The notes below the pieces were generated by a model. The model saw only the letters and a list, made by a program, of their open reading frames with translations. It searched no databases and was not told the origin of the DNA. The position numbers and the translations under genes are program-made. From Kingella sp. (in: b-proteobacteria) (GTDB lineage Bacteria; Pseudomonadota; Gammaproteobacteria; Burkholderiales; Neisseriaceae): a DNA stretch of 52,901 nucleotides. Shown one piece after another: positions 1-6,866 of the stretch. The stretch is taken from positions 1 through 52,901 of the forward strand of contig NZ_JAUMZV010000014.1 in NCBI RefSeq assembly GCF_030527935.1, read 5' to 3'. How positions within the stretch are numbered: position 1 is the first letter of the stretch; each line of letters opens with the position of its first letter.

Positions 1-267
1 CATTTTAAAACAATTGGTAAGAAGTAATTTATCCTAGTTATCTAGGACAGCCCCTATCTTTTTTGTAACAGCCAATTTTTGGGCAGCCTGAAAGCGTAAG
101 TAACCCATTCAAAACACGCCATTTTTGGATAACCGCCCTTGCTGGCGCAAATGAAGCAAAACGTTATTATTTGAATGCAAAACAATCGTTTATGATGTAA
201 AGAATTTTGTCAATATGTTCAGACAGCCTGAAAATTTGTAAAATTTGCCCACTCAATAAACACACCA
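1..267. other. Gene-free leader with DUS copies upstream of nrdA
   Basis: No convincing gene is visible here; the short minus-strand open frames carry no recognisable protein signal. The stretch holds a DUS-like GCAGCCTGAA near 84 and a one-base variant (ACAGCCTGAA) near 225. AT-rich sequence around 165-200 could hold the nrdA promoter, but no -35/-10 pair is good enough to call. No NrdR-type box was recognised. Confidence 0.5.
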
Positions 268-293
268 AAATGCCGAATTTAAACTCGGCATTT
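268..293 (+). terminator. Terminator-like hairpin just before nrdA
   Basis: AAATGCCGA and TCGGCATTT form a perfect 9-bp stem around an 8-base loop, followed by CGCATTTTT. The stem ends 25 bases before the nrdA ATG. It could terminate a gene lying to the left of the window, or it could be a leader hairpin affecting nrdA expression. The sequence shows only the fold potential. Confidence 0.5.
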
Positions 294-318
294 CGCATTT
301 TTGTAGGGAGAAGCACAC

Positions 319-2592
319 ATGACCGACAACATGAAAGTAACCAAACGCGATGGTCGGCTTGAAGCCATTGATTTGGACAAAATCCACCGAGTTGTAACAT
401 GGGCAGCCGAAGAATTGGACAATGTGTCCGTGTCGCAAGTGGAGCTGAAATCGCACATCCAGTTCTACAACGGCATTCGCACCGATGACATCCACGAAAC
501 CATCATCAAATCCGCTGCCGATTTAATCTCGGAAGACACGCCCGATTATCAATATCTTGCTGCGCGGCTGGCGATTTTTCACCTGCGCAAAATTGCCTAC
601 GGCGAATACACCCCGCCGCATTTGTTTGCCCATGTGCAAAAAATGGTGGCATTGGGCAAATACGATGCCCATCTGCTGCAAGACTACACCGAAGCCGAAT
701 ACGATGAAATCAACGCCTATATTGACCACGAGCGCGATTTAACCTTCTCCTACGCGGCGGTTAAGCAGCTGGAAGGCAAATATTTGGTGCAAAACCGCGT
801 AACGCGGCAAATCTTTGAAAGCCCACAGTTTTTGTATATGTTGGTGGCAATGTGCCTATTTGCCAAATATCCCAAAAACACGCGCTTGGATTATGTGAAA
901 CGCTTTTATGATGCCGTTTCGCAATTCAAAATTTCGCTGCCCACGCCGATTATGAGCGGCGTGCGCACGCCCACGCGCCAATTTTCCAGCTGCGTGTTGA
1001 TTGAATGCGATGACAGCTTGGACAGCATCAACGCGACCACATCATCCATTGTCAAATACGTTTCCCAACGCGCGGGCATCGGAATCAACGCGGGGCGCAT
1101 TCGCGGCTTGGGCAGCGAAATTCGCGGTGGCGAAGCGCAACACACGGGCTGCATTCCGTTTTTCAAAATGTTTCAGGCTGCCGTGAAGTCGTGTTCACAA
1201 GGCGGCGTGCGCGGCGGCGCGGCAACGCTGTTCTACCCGCTGTGGCACATTGAAGTGCAAAGCCTGCTGGTGTTGAAAAACAATCGCGGTGTGGAAGAAA
1301 ACCGCATCCGCCAGTTGGATTACGGCGTGCAAATCAACAAATTGATGTACACGCGCTTGATTAAAGGCGGCGACATCACGCTGTTCTCGCCACATGAAAC
1401 CCCTGGCTTATACGAAGCCTTTTTCGCCGACCAAGACGAATTTGAACGCCTTTACGTTCAATACGAAAACGACCCAAATATCCGCAAAGAAACCATCAGC
1501 GCGGCGGATTTGTTCTCCATCTTAATGCAGGAACGCGCAGGCACGGGGCGCATTTATGTGCAGAACGTGGACCATTGCAACACACACAGCCCGTTTGACC
1601 CGAAAGTTGCGCCTGTGCGCCAGTCTAATCTGTGCTTGGAAATCACGCTGCCGACCAAACCGCTGAACAACATCAACGATGAAAATGGCGAAATCGCGCT
1701 GTGTACGCTGTCTGCGTTTAATTTGGGCGCATTGGAAAATTTGGACGAATTTGAAAACTTGGCCGACCTAGCCGTTCGCGCCTTGGATGCGCTGCTGGAT
1801 TATCAAGATTACCCCGTGCCCGCCGCGCACAAAGCCACCATGAACCGCCGCACGCTGGGCATTGGCGTGATTAACTACGCTTATTATTTGGCGAAAAACG
1901 GCGCGAAATACAGCGATGACAGCGCAATCGGCTTAACCCATCGCACCTTTGAAGCGATGCAATATTATTTGCTCAAAGCATCGGTAAACCTAGCCAAAGA
2001 ATATGGCGCGTGCCCGCTGTTTGGCGAAACCAATTACGCCAAAGGCATTTTGCCGATTGACACCTACAAAGCCGATTTGGACAAATTCTGCACCGAGCCT
2101 TTGCATTACGACTGGGAAGCCCTGCGCGCCGATATTGTTAAATATGGCTTGCGCAACAGCACGTTAAGCGCGTTAATGCCCAGCGAAACCAGCAGCCAAA
2201 TCGCCAACGCCACCAACGGCATTGAGCCACCACGCGGCTTGGTAACCATTAAGCAATCCAAAGATGGCATTTTGAAACAGGTTGTGCCCGAGTTTGAACG
2301 CCTGAAAAATCAATACGAAACGTTGTGGCAAATGGGCGGCAACGATGGTTATTTGAAACTGGTGGGCGTGATGCAAAAATTTGTGGATCAAGCCATTTCT
2401 GCCAACACCAGCTACGACCCCAAACGCTTTGAGGGCGGGCGCGTGCCGATGAACCAAATGCTCAAAGATTTGCTCTCGGCATACAAATACGGCGTGAAAA
2501 CGCTGTATTACCACAACACGCGCGATGGCGCGGATGATAGACAGTCGGATTTGCAAGATGATGATTGCGCGGGCGGGGCGTGTAAGATTTAG
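319..2592 (+). CDS. nrdA: Ribonucleoside-diphosphate reductase class Ia, alpha subunit
   Basis: This is the large catalytic subunit that reduces ribonucleoside diphosphates to deoxy forms for DNA synthesis. At 757 aa it is close to E. coli NrdA (761). An ATP-cone regulatory domain spans about residues 5-95 (KVTKRDGRLEAIDLDKI). The catalytic residues fall at the E. coli numbers: Cys225 and Cys462 form the redox pair, and Asn437, Cys439 and Glu441 lie in SNLCLEIT. The C-terminal shuttle cysteines are Cys750 and Cys755 in CAGGACKI. The start follows GGGAG by a normal distance; Met5 is an alternative. The partner nrdB is not next door: the following gene is an unrelated AT-rich orphan. A DUS copy lies in frame near 1172. 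Confidence 0.97.
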   Translation: MTDNMKVTKRDGRLEAIDLDKIHRVVTWAAEELDNVSVSQVELKSHIQFYNGIRTDDIHETIIKSAADLISEDTPDYQYLAARLAIFHLRKIAYGEYTPPHLFAHVQKMVALGKYDAHLLQDYTEAEYDEINAYIDHERDLTFSYAAVKQLEGKYLVQNRVTRQIFESPQFLYMLVAMCLFAKYPKNTRLDYVKRFYDAVSQFKISLPTPIMSGVRTPTRQFSSCVLIECDDSLDSINATTSSIVKYVSQRAGIGINAGRIRGLGSEIRGGEAQHTGCIPFFKMFQAAVKSCSQGGVRGGAATLFYPLWHIEVQSLLVLKNNRGVEENRIRQLDYGVQINKLMYTRLIKGGDITLFSPHETPGLYEAFFADQDEFERLYVQYENDPNIRKETISAADLFSILMQERAGTGRIYVQNVDHCNTHSPFDPKVAPVRQSNLCLEITLPTKPLNNINDENGEIALCTLSAFNLGALENLDEFENLADLAVRALDALLDYQDYPVPAAHKATMNRRTLGIGVINYAYYLAKNGAKYSDDSAIGLTHRTFEAMQYYLLKASVNLAKEYGACPLFGETNYAKGILPIDTYKADLDKFCTEPLHYDWEALRADIVKYGLRNSTLSALMPSETSSQIANATNGIEPPRGLVTIKQSKDGILKQVVPEFERLKNQYETLWQMGGNDGYLKLVGVMQKFVDQAISANTSYDPKRFEGGRVPMNQMLKDLLSAYKYGVKTLYYHNTRDGADDRQSDLQDDDCAGGACKI

Positions 2593-2609
2593 TTTCAGGC
2601 TGCCTCAAA

Positions 2610-3173
2610 ATGAAATTTCTCAATTTTAATTACAAAGGGCAGGTATTTGATTTATCACATCTTGCCTCTTTTTATTGTGAGTATATTCAACCAGCAAGCG
2701 CATCTTCTGATGAGAAAATTTATCGTTGTATTGTAGAGTTTAGCGGGCATTGTTTTACTAAGTCGCCCAACCAGCGCAAAGGCGAAACTCTTGCCAGCTA
2801 TGAGTCCGAATTGCATTATTCTCTTGCAACTGAAACGCGAATTTTTTGTTTTGAACGGCATCGCTATTCTTTGCAATTACCGCAAATAATCAAAGAGCTT
2901 GCTAATAGAAAATGCTTTTTCACTTCGGCAGACGATAAATTTTTAACCATAGAAGTACAAAACGAAGAGGGTAAAACAGTTGATTATGAAATTTATTTTT
3001 CGTTGAAAAAATCAAAAGAAAAACAATGCGATATTCATCTGTTTATCAATAGTGCATACATCCGTAGCGATGATTACAAACCAGTTAATCATCCCATTCG
3101 TCGTAAATCTATTTCATTTTTTGTTTTGCTTCACAATACGCTGACTAATAAACGCATCAAAAAACCATGCTAA
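2610..3173 (+). CDS. Uncharacterised AT-rich orphan protein
   Basis: A 187-aa protein that I do not recognise. It begins 17 bases after the nrdA stop; a DUS (TTTCAGGCTGCCT) fills the gap and leaves little room for a ribosome binding site. Codon use is visibly AT-rich, with many AAA, TTT and TTA codons, unlike nrdA and psd, which suggests acquisition from elsewhere. No signal peptide, membrane segment or known motif is clear; the C-terminus is basic (NKRIKKPC). It occupies the place where nrdB might be expected. It ends just before a strong hairpin terminator, so it is probably read through from nrdA. Confidence 0.6.
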   Translation: MKFLNFNYKGQVFDLSHLASFYCEYIQPASASSDEKIYRCIVEFSGHCFTKSPNQRKGETLASYESELHYSLATETRIFCFERHRYSLQLPQIIKELANRKCFFTSADDKFLTIEVQNEEGKTVDYEIYFSLKKSKEKQCDIHLFINSAYIRSDDYKPVNHPIRRKSISFFVLLHNTLTNKRIKKPC

Positions 3174-3180
3174 AAAAATA

Positions 3181-3203
3181 CGCCCCTGAAACTCTCAGGG
3201 GCG
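3181..3203 (+). terminator. Rho-independent terminator after the nrdA unit
   Basis: CGCCCCTGA, a 5-base loop and TCAGGGGCG form a perfect 9-bp GC-rich stem, preceded by an A-run and followed by TTTG. It lies 8 bases after the stop of the orphan gene and would end the nrdA transcript. Confidence 0.8.
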
Positions 3204-3344
3204 TTTGTACAGGCATCGCTTTATAACTGCTCTTGGGCTAGTAGCCAAATTGGCTGGATAAACGCTGAATTAAATTCAAGCCTGCTCACACGTTTTATTG
3301 GATGTGGATTTTACTTTTATTGTTGTGTTTCATCAACTCTATTT

Positions 3345-3385
3345 TTCAGGCTGCCTTTGGTGTCATGCAATAGGCAGCCTGAAAA
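3345..3385. terminator. Inverted DUS pair between convergent genes
   Basis: TTTTTCAGGCTGCCT and AGGCAGCCTGAAAA face each other across a short loop just before the psd stop codon. The pair can form a long stem with U-rich flanks on either strand, so it can act as the psd terminator as well as supply two DUS. Confidence 0.7.
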
Positions 3386-3388
3386 CGT

Positions 3389-4279
3389 TTAATTCACCGT
3401 GCCCAGAAGTTCGCCTACGCGAGTTTCGGCATTTTCTTGCAGGCGCGCATCCAGCGTGATGGTGTTGTGGGGGAAAAGGTTGATAACGGTTGAGCCGAGC
3501 AAGAACGCGCCCATTTCGTCGCCTTTGTTGAAGCGGATGGCTTGCTCACCGTCGGTGGGGTAATCCCATACGCGCACGGTTTCGCTGCGTGGCGGGTTGA
3601 TGATGCCTGCCCATGTTGTGCGGATGCTGGCGGTGATGGTGGCGCCAACGAGAATTTGCACCATTTTGCCAAAGGCGGTATCAAACACGCAAATTACGCG
3701 CTCGTTGCGGGCGAATAGGTTGGGGATGTGTTGGGCGAGAAAGGGGTTCACGGAATAGAGTTCCCCCGGCACATAAACCATTTGGCGCAAGGTGGCGGCG
3801 CAGGGCATATGCACGCGGTGGTAGTCGCGGGGGGAAAGGTAGGTGGTGATGAATGTGCCGTTGGCGAATTGGGCGGCGAGTTCGTGGTCGCCTGCGAGCA
3901 GGTCGGCTAGCGTGAAGCTGTGTCCTTTAGCTTGCAGCAGTTGGTTGCCGTGGATTGCGCCGCTTTGACTGACGCGCCCGTCGGCGGGCAGGGCGATTTG
4001 TTTGTCGCCTGATACGATGGGGCGTGCGCCGTCTTTTAGAGCGCGGGTGAAGAATTGGTTGAAGGTGGGGTAGTCGCTGGGGTTGGGCTGGGCGGCTTCT
4101 TGCCAGTTGATTTGGTAGGCGCGGGCGAATTGTTTGATGATGAAGTGGGTGGCTGCGCCCCATTGTTGGTTGGCAATCCAGCCTGCTAGGCGGGTGAGCG
4201 CGTGTTGGGGGGTCAGGTAATGCAGAGCGAGTTTGATGCGTTGGCGGGCGGTGGGTTTGGGGTAGAGTTGGTGGGGCAT
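3389..4279 (-). CDS. psd: Phosphatidylserine decarboxylase proenzyme
   Basis: Converts phosphatidylserine to phosphatidylethanolamine at the inner membrane. The protein is 296 aa, normal for the bacterial class I enzyme. The LGST self-cleavage motif is present in FLLGSTVIN, with Ser263 as the residue expected to become the pyruvoyl group after cleavage into beta (1-262) and alpha (263-296) chains. Conserved YLSPRDYHRVHMP and PGELYSVNP blocks are visible in the middle. The start follows AAGGA by a normal distance. The gene appears to stand alone: pssA is not adjacent, and an inverted-repeat element lies immediately upstream. Confidence 0.95.
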   Translation of the reverse strand: MPHQLYPKPTARQRIKLALHYLTPQHALTRLAGWIANQQWGAATHFIIKQFARAYQINWQEAAQPNPSDYPTFNQFFTRALKDGARPIVSGDKQIALPADGRVSQSGAIHGNQLLQAKGHSFTLADLLAGDHELAAQFANGTFITTYLSPRDYHRVHMPCAATLRQMVYVPGELYSVNPFLAQHIPNLFARNERVICVFDTAFGKMVQILVGATITASIRTTWAGIINPPRSETVRVWDYPTDGEQAIRFNKGDEMGAFLLGSTVINLFPHNTITLDARLQENAETRVGELLGTVN

Positions 4280-4310
4280 GGGGGTTCCTTGTGGGCAGGG
4301 GAACGTGGCG

Positions 4311-4515
4311 GGTGGTGTCCTAAAAAGTATGCTGCACCGCTGTCCCCTTTCCCGCTGGCGGGGGAGGGTTAGGGTGGGGGTGGCTGTTTAATCCACCTAC
4401 CACCCCCATCCTAGCCTTCCCCCGCCAGCGGGGGAAGGAACAGATGACAGGATTTTTAACCCATACTGCTTGCTATCAACCATAATCAAGCCAGCATACT
4501 TTTTAGGACACCACC
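4311..4515. mobile_element. 205-bp non-coding element with perfect 24-bp terminal inverted repeats (MITE-like)
   Basis: The outer 24 bases at each end (4311-4334 and 4492-4515) are exact reverse complements; they carry GTGTCCTAAAAAGTATGCTG. The centre contains a second inverted repeat around CCCGCTGGCGGGGGA and CCCCCGCCAGCGGGGGAAGG. There is no open reading frame, so any movement would need a transposase acting in trans. A diverged relative with the same end sequence lies at 39624-39815. I could not identify a clear target-site duplication. The element lies between psd and the Sel1 gene. Confidence 0.8.
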
Positions 4516-4552
4516 TTATTTTTCAGGCTGCCTTATAGCTTTGCGCGTGGGT

Positions 4553-5155
4553 TTACAAGCCCATTTCGTCTAGCTTGGCGAGTGCGTCTTTGGCATCTTG
4601 GTTGTCTTGGGCTTGGGCTTTGTTCCACCAATGCCGCGCGTGGGTGTATTGCTTGGCGTTGGCGTAGAGCACGCCAAGGTTGTATTGGGCGGGGGCGTGT
4701 CCTTGCAGGGCGGCGGCTTCGTACCAATCGGCGGCGGTGTCGGTGTCTTGTGGCACGCCGTTGCCTTGCACATAAAGCGAGCCGAGTTGGTATTGGGCAT
4801 CGTCTATGCCGTATTCGGCGGCGCGTTGCCAGTAGTGGGCGGCTTTTTCGGGGTTGGGTGTGCCGATTTCTTCGTCCATCAGCAAGTAGCCGAGATAGTG
4901 TTGCGCGGGGGGGATGTCGTTGTCGGCGGCTAGGGTGCAATAGGCTAGGGCTTTGGCGGCATCGGGTTCGGTGCCTTGCCCATTGTGGTACATGATGGCT
5001 AGGTTGAACTGGGCTTGGGCATCGCCTGCATCGGCAAGCGGTTGCCATGCGGCGAGCGCAGTGGCGTAGTCGCCGTTTTGGTAGGCAGTTAGGGCTTCGT
5101 CTTGGGCGGCGTGGTTTTTGTCGGTTTCGTGTTGGGTTTGGGGTTCGGTGGTCAT
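4553..5155 (-). CDS. Sel1/TPR-like repeat protein, cytoplasmic
   Basis: A 200-aa protein with about four Sel1-like helical repeats: AQFNLAIMYHNGQGTEPDAAKA, then AQHYLGYLLMDEE, AQYQLGSLYVQGNGVPQD and AQYNLGVLYAN. Such solenoids are usually protein-interaction scaffolds; the partner is unknown. The start at 5155 (MTTEPQTQ) is preferred because the longer open frame upstream translates DUS copies (RFQAAY, FSGCLF) that sit in ordinary intergenic DNA. No signal peptide is visible, unlike the second Sel1 protein at 47116-47472. A DUS lies just after the stop. Confidence 0.8.
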   Translation of the reverse strand: MTTEPQTQHETDKNHAAQDEALTAYQNGDYATALAAWQPLADAGDAQAQFNLAIMYHNGQGTEPDAAKALAYCTLAADNDIPPAQHYLGYLLMDEEIGTPNPEKAAHYWQRAAEYGIDDAQYQLGSLYVQGNGVPQDTDTAADWYEAAALQGHAPAQYNLGVLYANAKQYTHARHWWNKAQAQDNQDAKDALAKLDEMGL

Positions 5156-5288
5156 GGTGGGCTTTCGTTTTGAGTGGGAGAAATGGGGGAGTGTTGCAAG
5201 TGGTGTGCCAGTTTTGGGGTGGGGGTTGAATAGGCAGCCTGAAAAACCAAAAGATTGGTGTAACGATGTGGCGCAGTAGGCAGCCTGA

Positions 5289-5401
5289 AACCTTTGCGCA
5301 GCCCGCAAGCGATGGCATCAAAGGTTCGCCGATATTGCCAACCAATACAGCTCCATTGAATAAACCATTTGGCGACGAGCCGTCGCCGCTCCATTTTGGT
5401 T
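5289..5401 (-). repeat. Twin-hairpin intergenic element, copy 1 (minus orientation, degenerate)
   Basis: The stretch holds GGCGACGAGCCGTCGCC (5371-5387), a 7-bp stem with a 3-base loop. It is followed by GCTCCATTTTGG and bounded by DUS copies near 5279 and 5400. The same layout recurs at 32577-32669 and 37231-37347. The second hairpin is degenerate here (GGTTCGCCGATATTG). Confidence 0.6.
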
Positions 5402-5414
5402 TTCAGGCTGCCTA

Positions 5415-6083
5415 TTATTTTTTCAGCAGCAAGGTCAAACCATCGCCCAGCGGCAATGTGAGCGGGATGATGCGATTGTCGCGCGGTAGGCTGGCGTTGA
5501 ATGTTTGCAAAATGGCTTGGCTGGCGGGGCTGCGTTCGTTGGTGGGCTGGATGATGCGCCCGCCCAGCAATAGGTTGTCGATGGCGATGATGCCGCCGCT
5601 GCGGATGAGTTTCAGGCTGCGTTCGTAGTAATGCGGGGTGGGCGGCTTGTCGGCATCGATGAATATCATGTCGTAGCTGCCTGCTTTGCCTTGGGCGATG
5701 AGTTCGTCCAGCGTGATGATGGCGGGTTGCAGGTGCAGCGTGATTTTGTGGGCGATGCCTGCGCGTTGCCAATATTGTTGCGCGATGGCGGTGTGGGTTA
5801 CGTTGATGTCGCAGCAAGTGAGTTGTGCGCTGTTGGGCAGGGCGAGCGCGATGGCGGTGCTGCTGTATCCTGTGAACGTGCCGATTTCTAGGTAATTTTG
5901 CACGCCCATCAGCCGCGCCAGCCATGCGAGCAAGGCGGCTTGCTCGGGGGCAATCGCCATTTTGCCAAGGCGGTGCGCTTCGGTGTGGGCGCGGATTTGG
6001 GCGAGTATGGGATGCTCGGGTTCGCTGATTTGGCTCAGATAGGCGAGTAAATCAGGAGTGAACTGGGGGGCGTGGACGGTCAT
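5415..6083 (-). CDS. SAM-dependent O-methyltransferase (CCoAOMT/family 3 type)
   Basis: A 222-aa class I methyltransferase. The SAM-binding motif is YLEIGTFTGYSS at about residues 64-75. It is followed by CDIN at the end of strand 2, the FIDADK metal-binding segment near 144, and DNLLLGGRI, as in cation-dependent O-methyltransferases of the caffeoyl-CoA/catechol family. A typical C-terminal LPLGDGLTLLLKK closes the domain. Small bacterial members methylate catechols or other diphenols; the real substrate cannot be told from sequence. It stands alone between DUS copies. Confidence 0.88.
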   Translation of the reverse strand: MTVHAPQFTPDLLAYLSQISEPEHPILAQIRAHTEAHRLGKMAIAPEQAALLAWLARLMGVQNYLEIGTFTGYSSTAIALALPNSAQLTCCDINVTHTAIAQQYWQRAGIAHKITLHLQPAIITLDELIAQGKAGSYDMIFIDADKPPTPHYYERSLKLIRSGGIIAIDNLLLGGRIIQPTNERSPASQAILQTFNASLPRDNRIIPLTLPLGDGLTLLLKK

Positions 6084-6101
6084 TGACTTTCAGGCTGCCT
6101 G

Positions 6102-6287
6102 TTAATCGGCTTGGTAGGTGTAGGGCTTTTTGGCGATGCGCGATTCGGCAAAGGCTTGTTGCTCATCGGCATTGAGTTCCACATCCCACAGCAGCTGGCG
6201 GTTTTTCAAGCGTTGCTCGGCTTCTTCCGCGTGTTGCGCGATAAATTCGTTTAAAAATTGGGTGGCTTCGGATTGGTAGTTATACAT
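6102..6287 (-). CDS. DUF3460 family small protein
   Basis: A 61-aa protein beginning MYNYQSEATQFLNEFI and ending in AKKPYTYQAD, the pattern of the DUF3460 family found in beta-proteobacteria; its function is unknown. The start at 6287 follows AAGGAATCGCC, a good ribosome binding site. The longer open frame upstream is translated DUS (LSGCLF) and is rejected. The protein is soluble, mostly helical and acidic. It may be co-transcribed with the methyltransferase, whose start lies 18 bases downstream. Confidence 0.75.
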   Translation of the reverse strand: MYNYQSEATQFLNEFIAQHAEEAEQRLKNRQLLWDVELNADEQQAFAESRIAKKPYTYQAD

Positions 6288-6397
6288 GGCGATTCCTTTT
6301 ATATGGATGAATAGGCAGCCTGAAAGCTGGTTGATAAACAAAAACAGCGGTATTTTACTGGATTATTGCGGATTTGTTTACGCAAGTTTACGAAAGC

Positions 6398-6580
6398 GTT
6401 TTCAGGCTGCCTATTGCTGTGCCGATGTAAAGGCAGCCTGAAAGCCCATCATACCGTTTCAGGCTGCCGATTAGTAAACAGCCATCGCACCAAACAATAA
6501 GCAGCCTGAAAACGAGTAACGCTATTTCAGGCTGCCTATTGATAAACACCCATCGGCCAACCCAATAGGCAGCCTGAAAA
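6398..6580. repeat. Cluster of six DUS in alternating orientation
   Basis: Six near-perfect copies lie within 183 bases at about 6398, 6430, 6457, 6499, 6525 and 6567, in strictly alternating direction. Adjacent members can pair as three successive hairpins. The intervals have no coding signal. The cluster occupies most of the 580-base gap between the divergent DUF3460 and sucA genes; the remaining sequence (6581-6710) is C-rich with no other structure seen. Confidence 0.85.
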
Positions 6581-6712
6581 CAACCCCAGCCCCACCCGCC
6601 CCACCCCATTGTGTTTACAAAATCTCACACCGCCCCACCCCGCGCAACCCGCATCAACACAAGCCCATCCCGCCCATTTCCGCCCCAATCCCCATTTCAG
6701 GCTACCTGCCCC

Positions 6713-6742
6713 TTACATAACTTCACAAAAAAGCATTACAAT
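6713..6742 (+). promoter_or_regulatory. Candidate sigma-70 promoter for sucA
   Basis: TTACAT (6713-6718) and TACAAT (6737-6742) are separated by 18 bases in an AT-rich island upstream of sucA. Transcription would begin near 6749, giving a leader of about 118 bases that includes a degenerate repeat element (6770-6831). The assignment rests on sequence match only. Confidence 0.5.
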
Positions 6743-6769
6743 ACACTACATCAGGCAAAGGCAGCCTGA

Positions 6770-6831
6770 GAAGCTGTATTCATTATTTGCGTAGGTAGAT
6801 TTGATGACATAAAAGCGTGGATACAGGTTCT
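6770..6831. repeat. Internally deleted copy of the AGAACC inverted-repeat element
   Basis: Begins AGAAGCTGTATTCATTATTTGCGTAG and runs through TAAAAGCGTGG to ATACAGGTTCT. It matches the two ends of the 162-bp element at 11473-11634 with the centre missing. It lies inside the presumed sucA leader, 35 bases before the start codon. Confidence 0.6.
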
Positions 6832-6866
6832 AAACCCCAACCCTTGCCCACAAAGGACAACGTGCA

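Noticed and set aside
319..2592. Search for an intein or internal insertion in nrdA
   Set aside because: Catalytic residues fall at the E. coli numbers (225, 437, 439, 441, 462), so there is no insertion up to there and the total length is normal.
4533..5345. Long 270-aa minus-strand open frame, very Arg/Pro/His-rich
   Set aside because: It overlaps the Sel1 gene in another phase and has the biased composition of an antisense or shifted frame over GC-rich coding DNA; the Sel1 frame has clear repeats.
5152..5925. 257-aa minus-strand open frame across the methyltransferase and upstream gap
   Set aside because: Low-complexity Arg/His-rich translation in a shifted phase of the methyltransferase gene.
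6388..6609. 73-aa open frame in the six-DUS cluster
   Set aside because: It is almost wholly translated DUS (FQAAYW, FRLLIV, SGCLY, GSLKTL) with no independent coding support.
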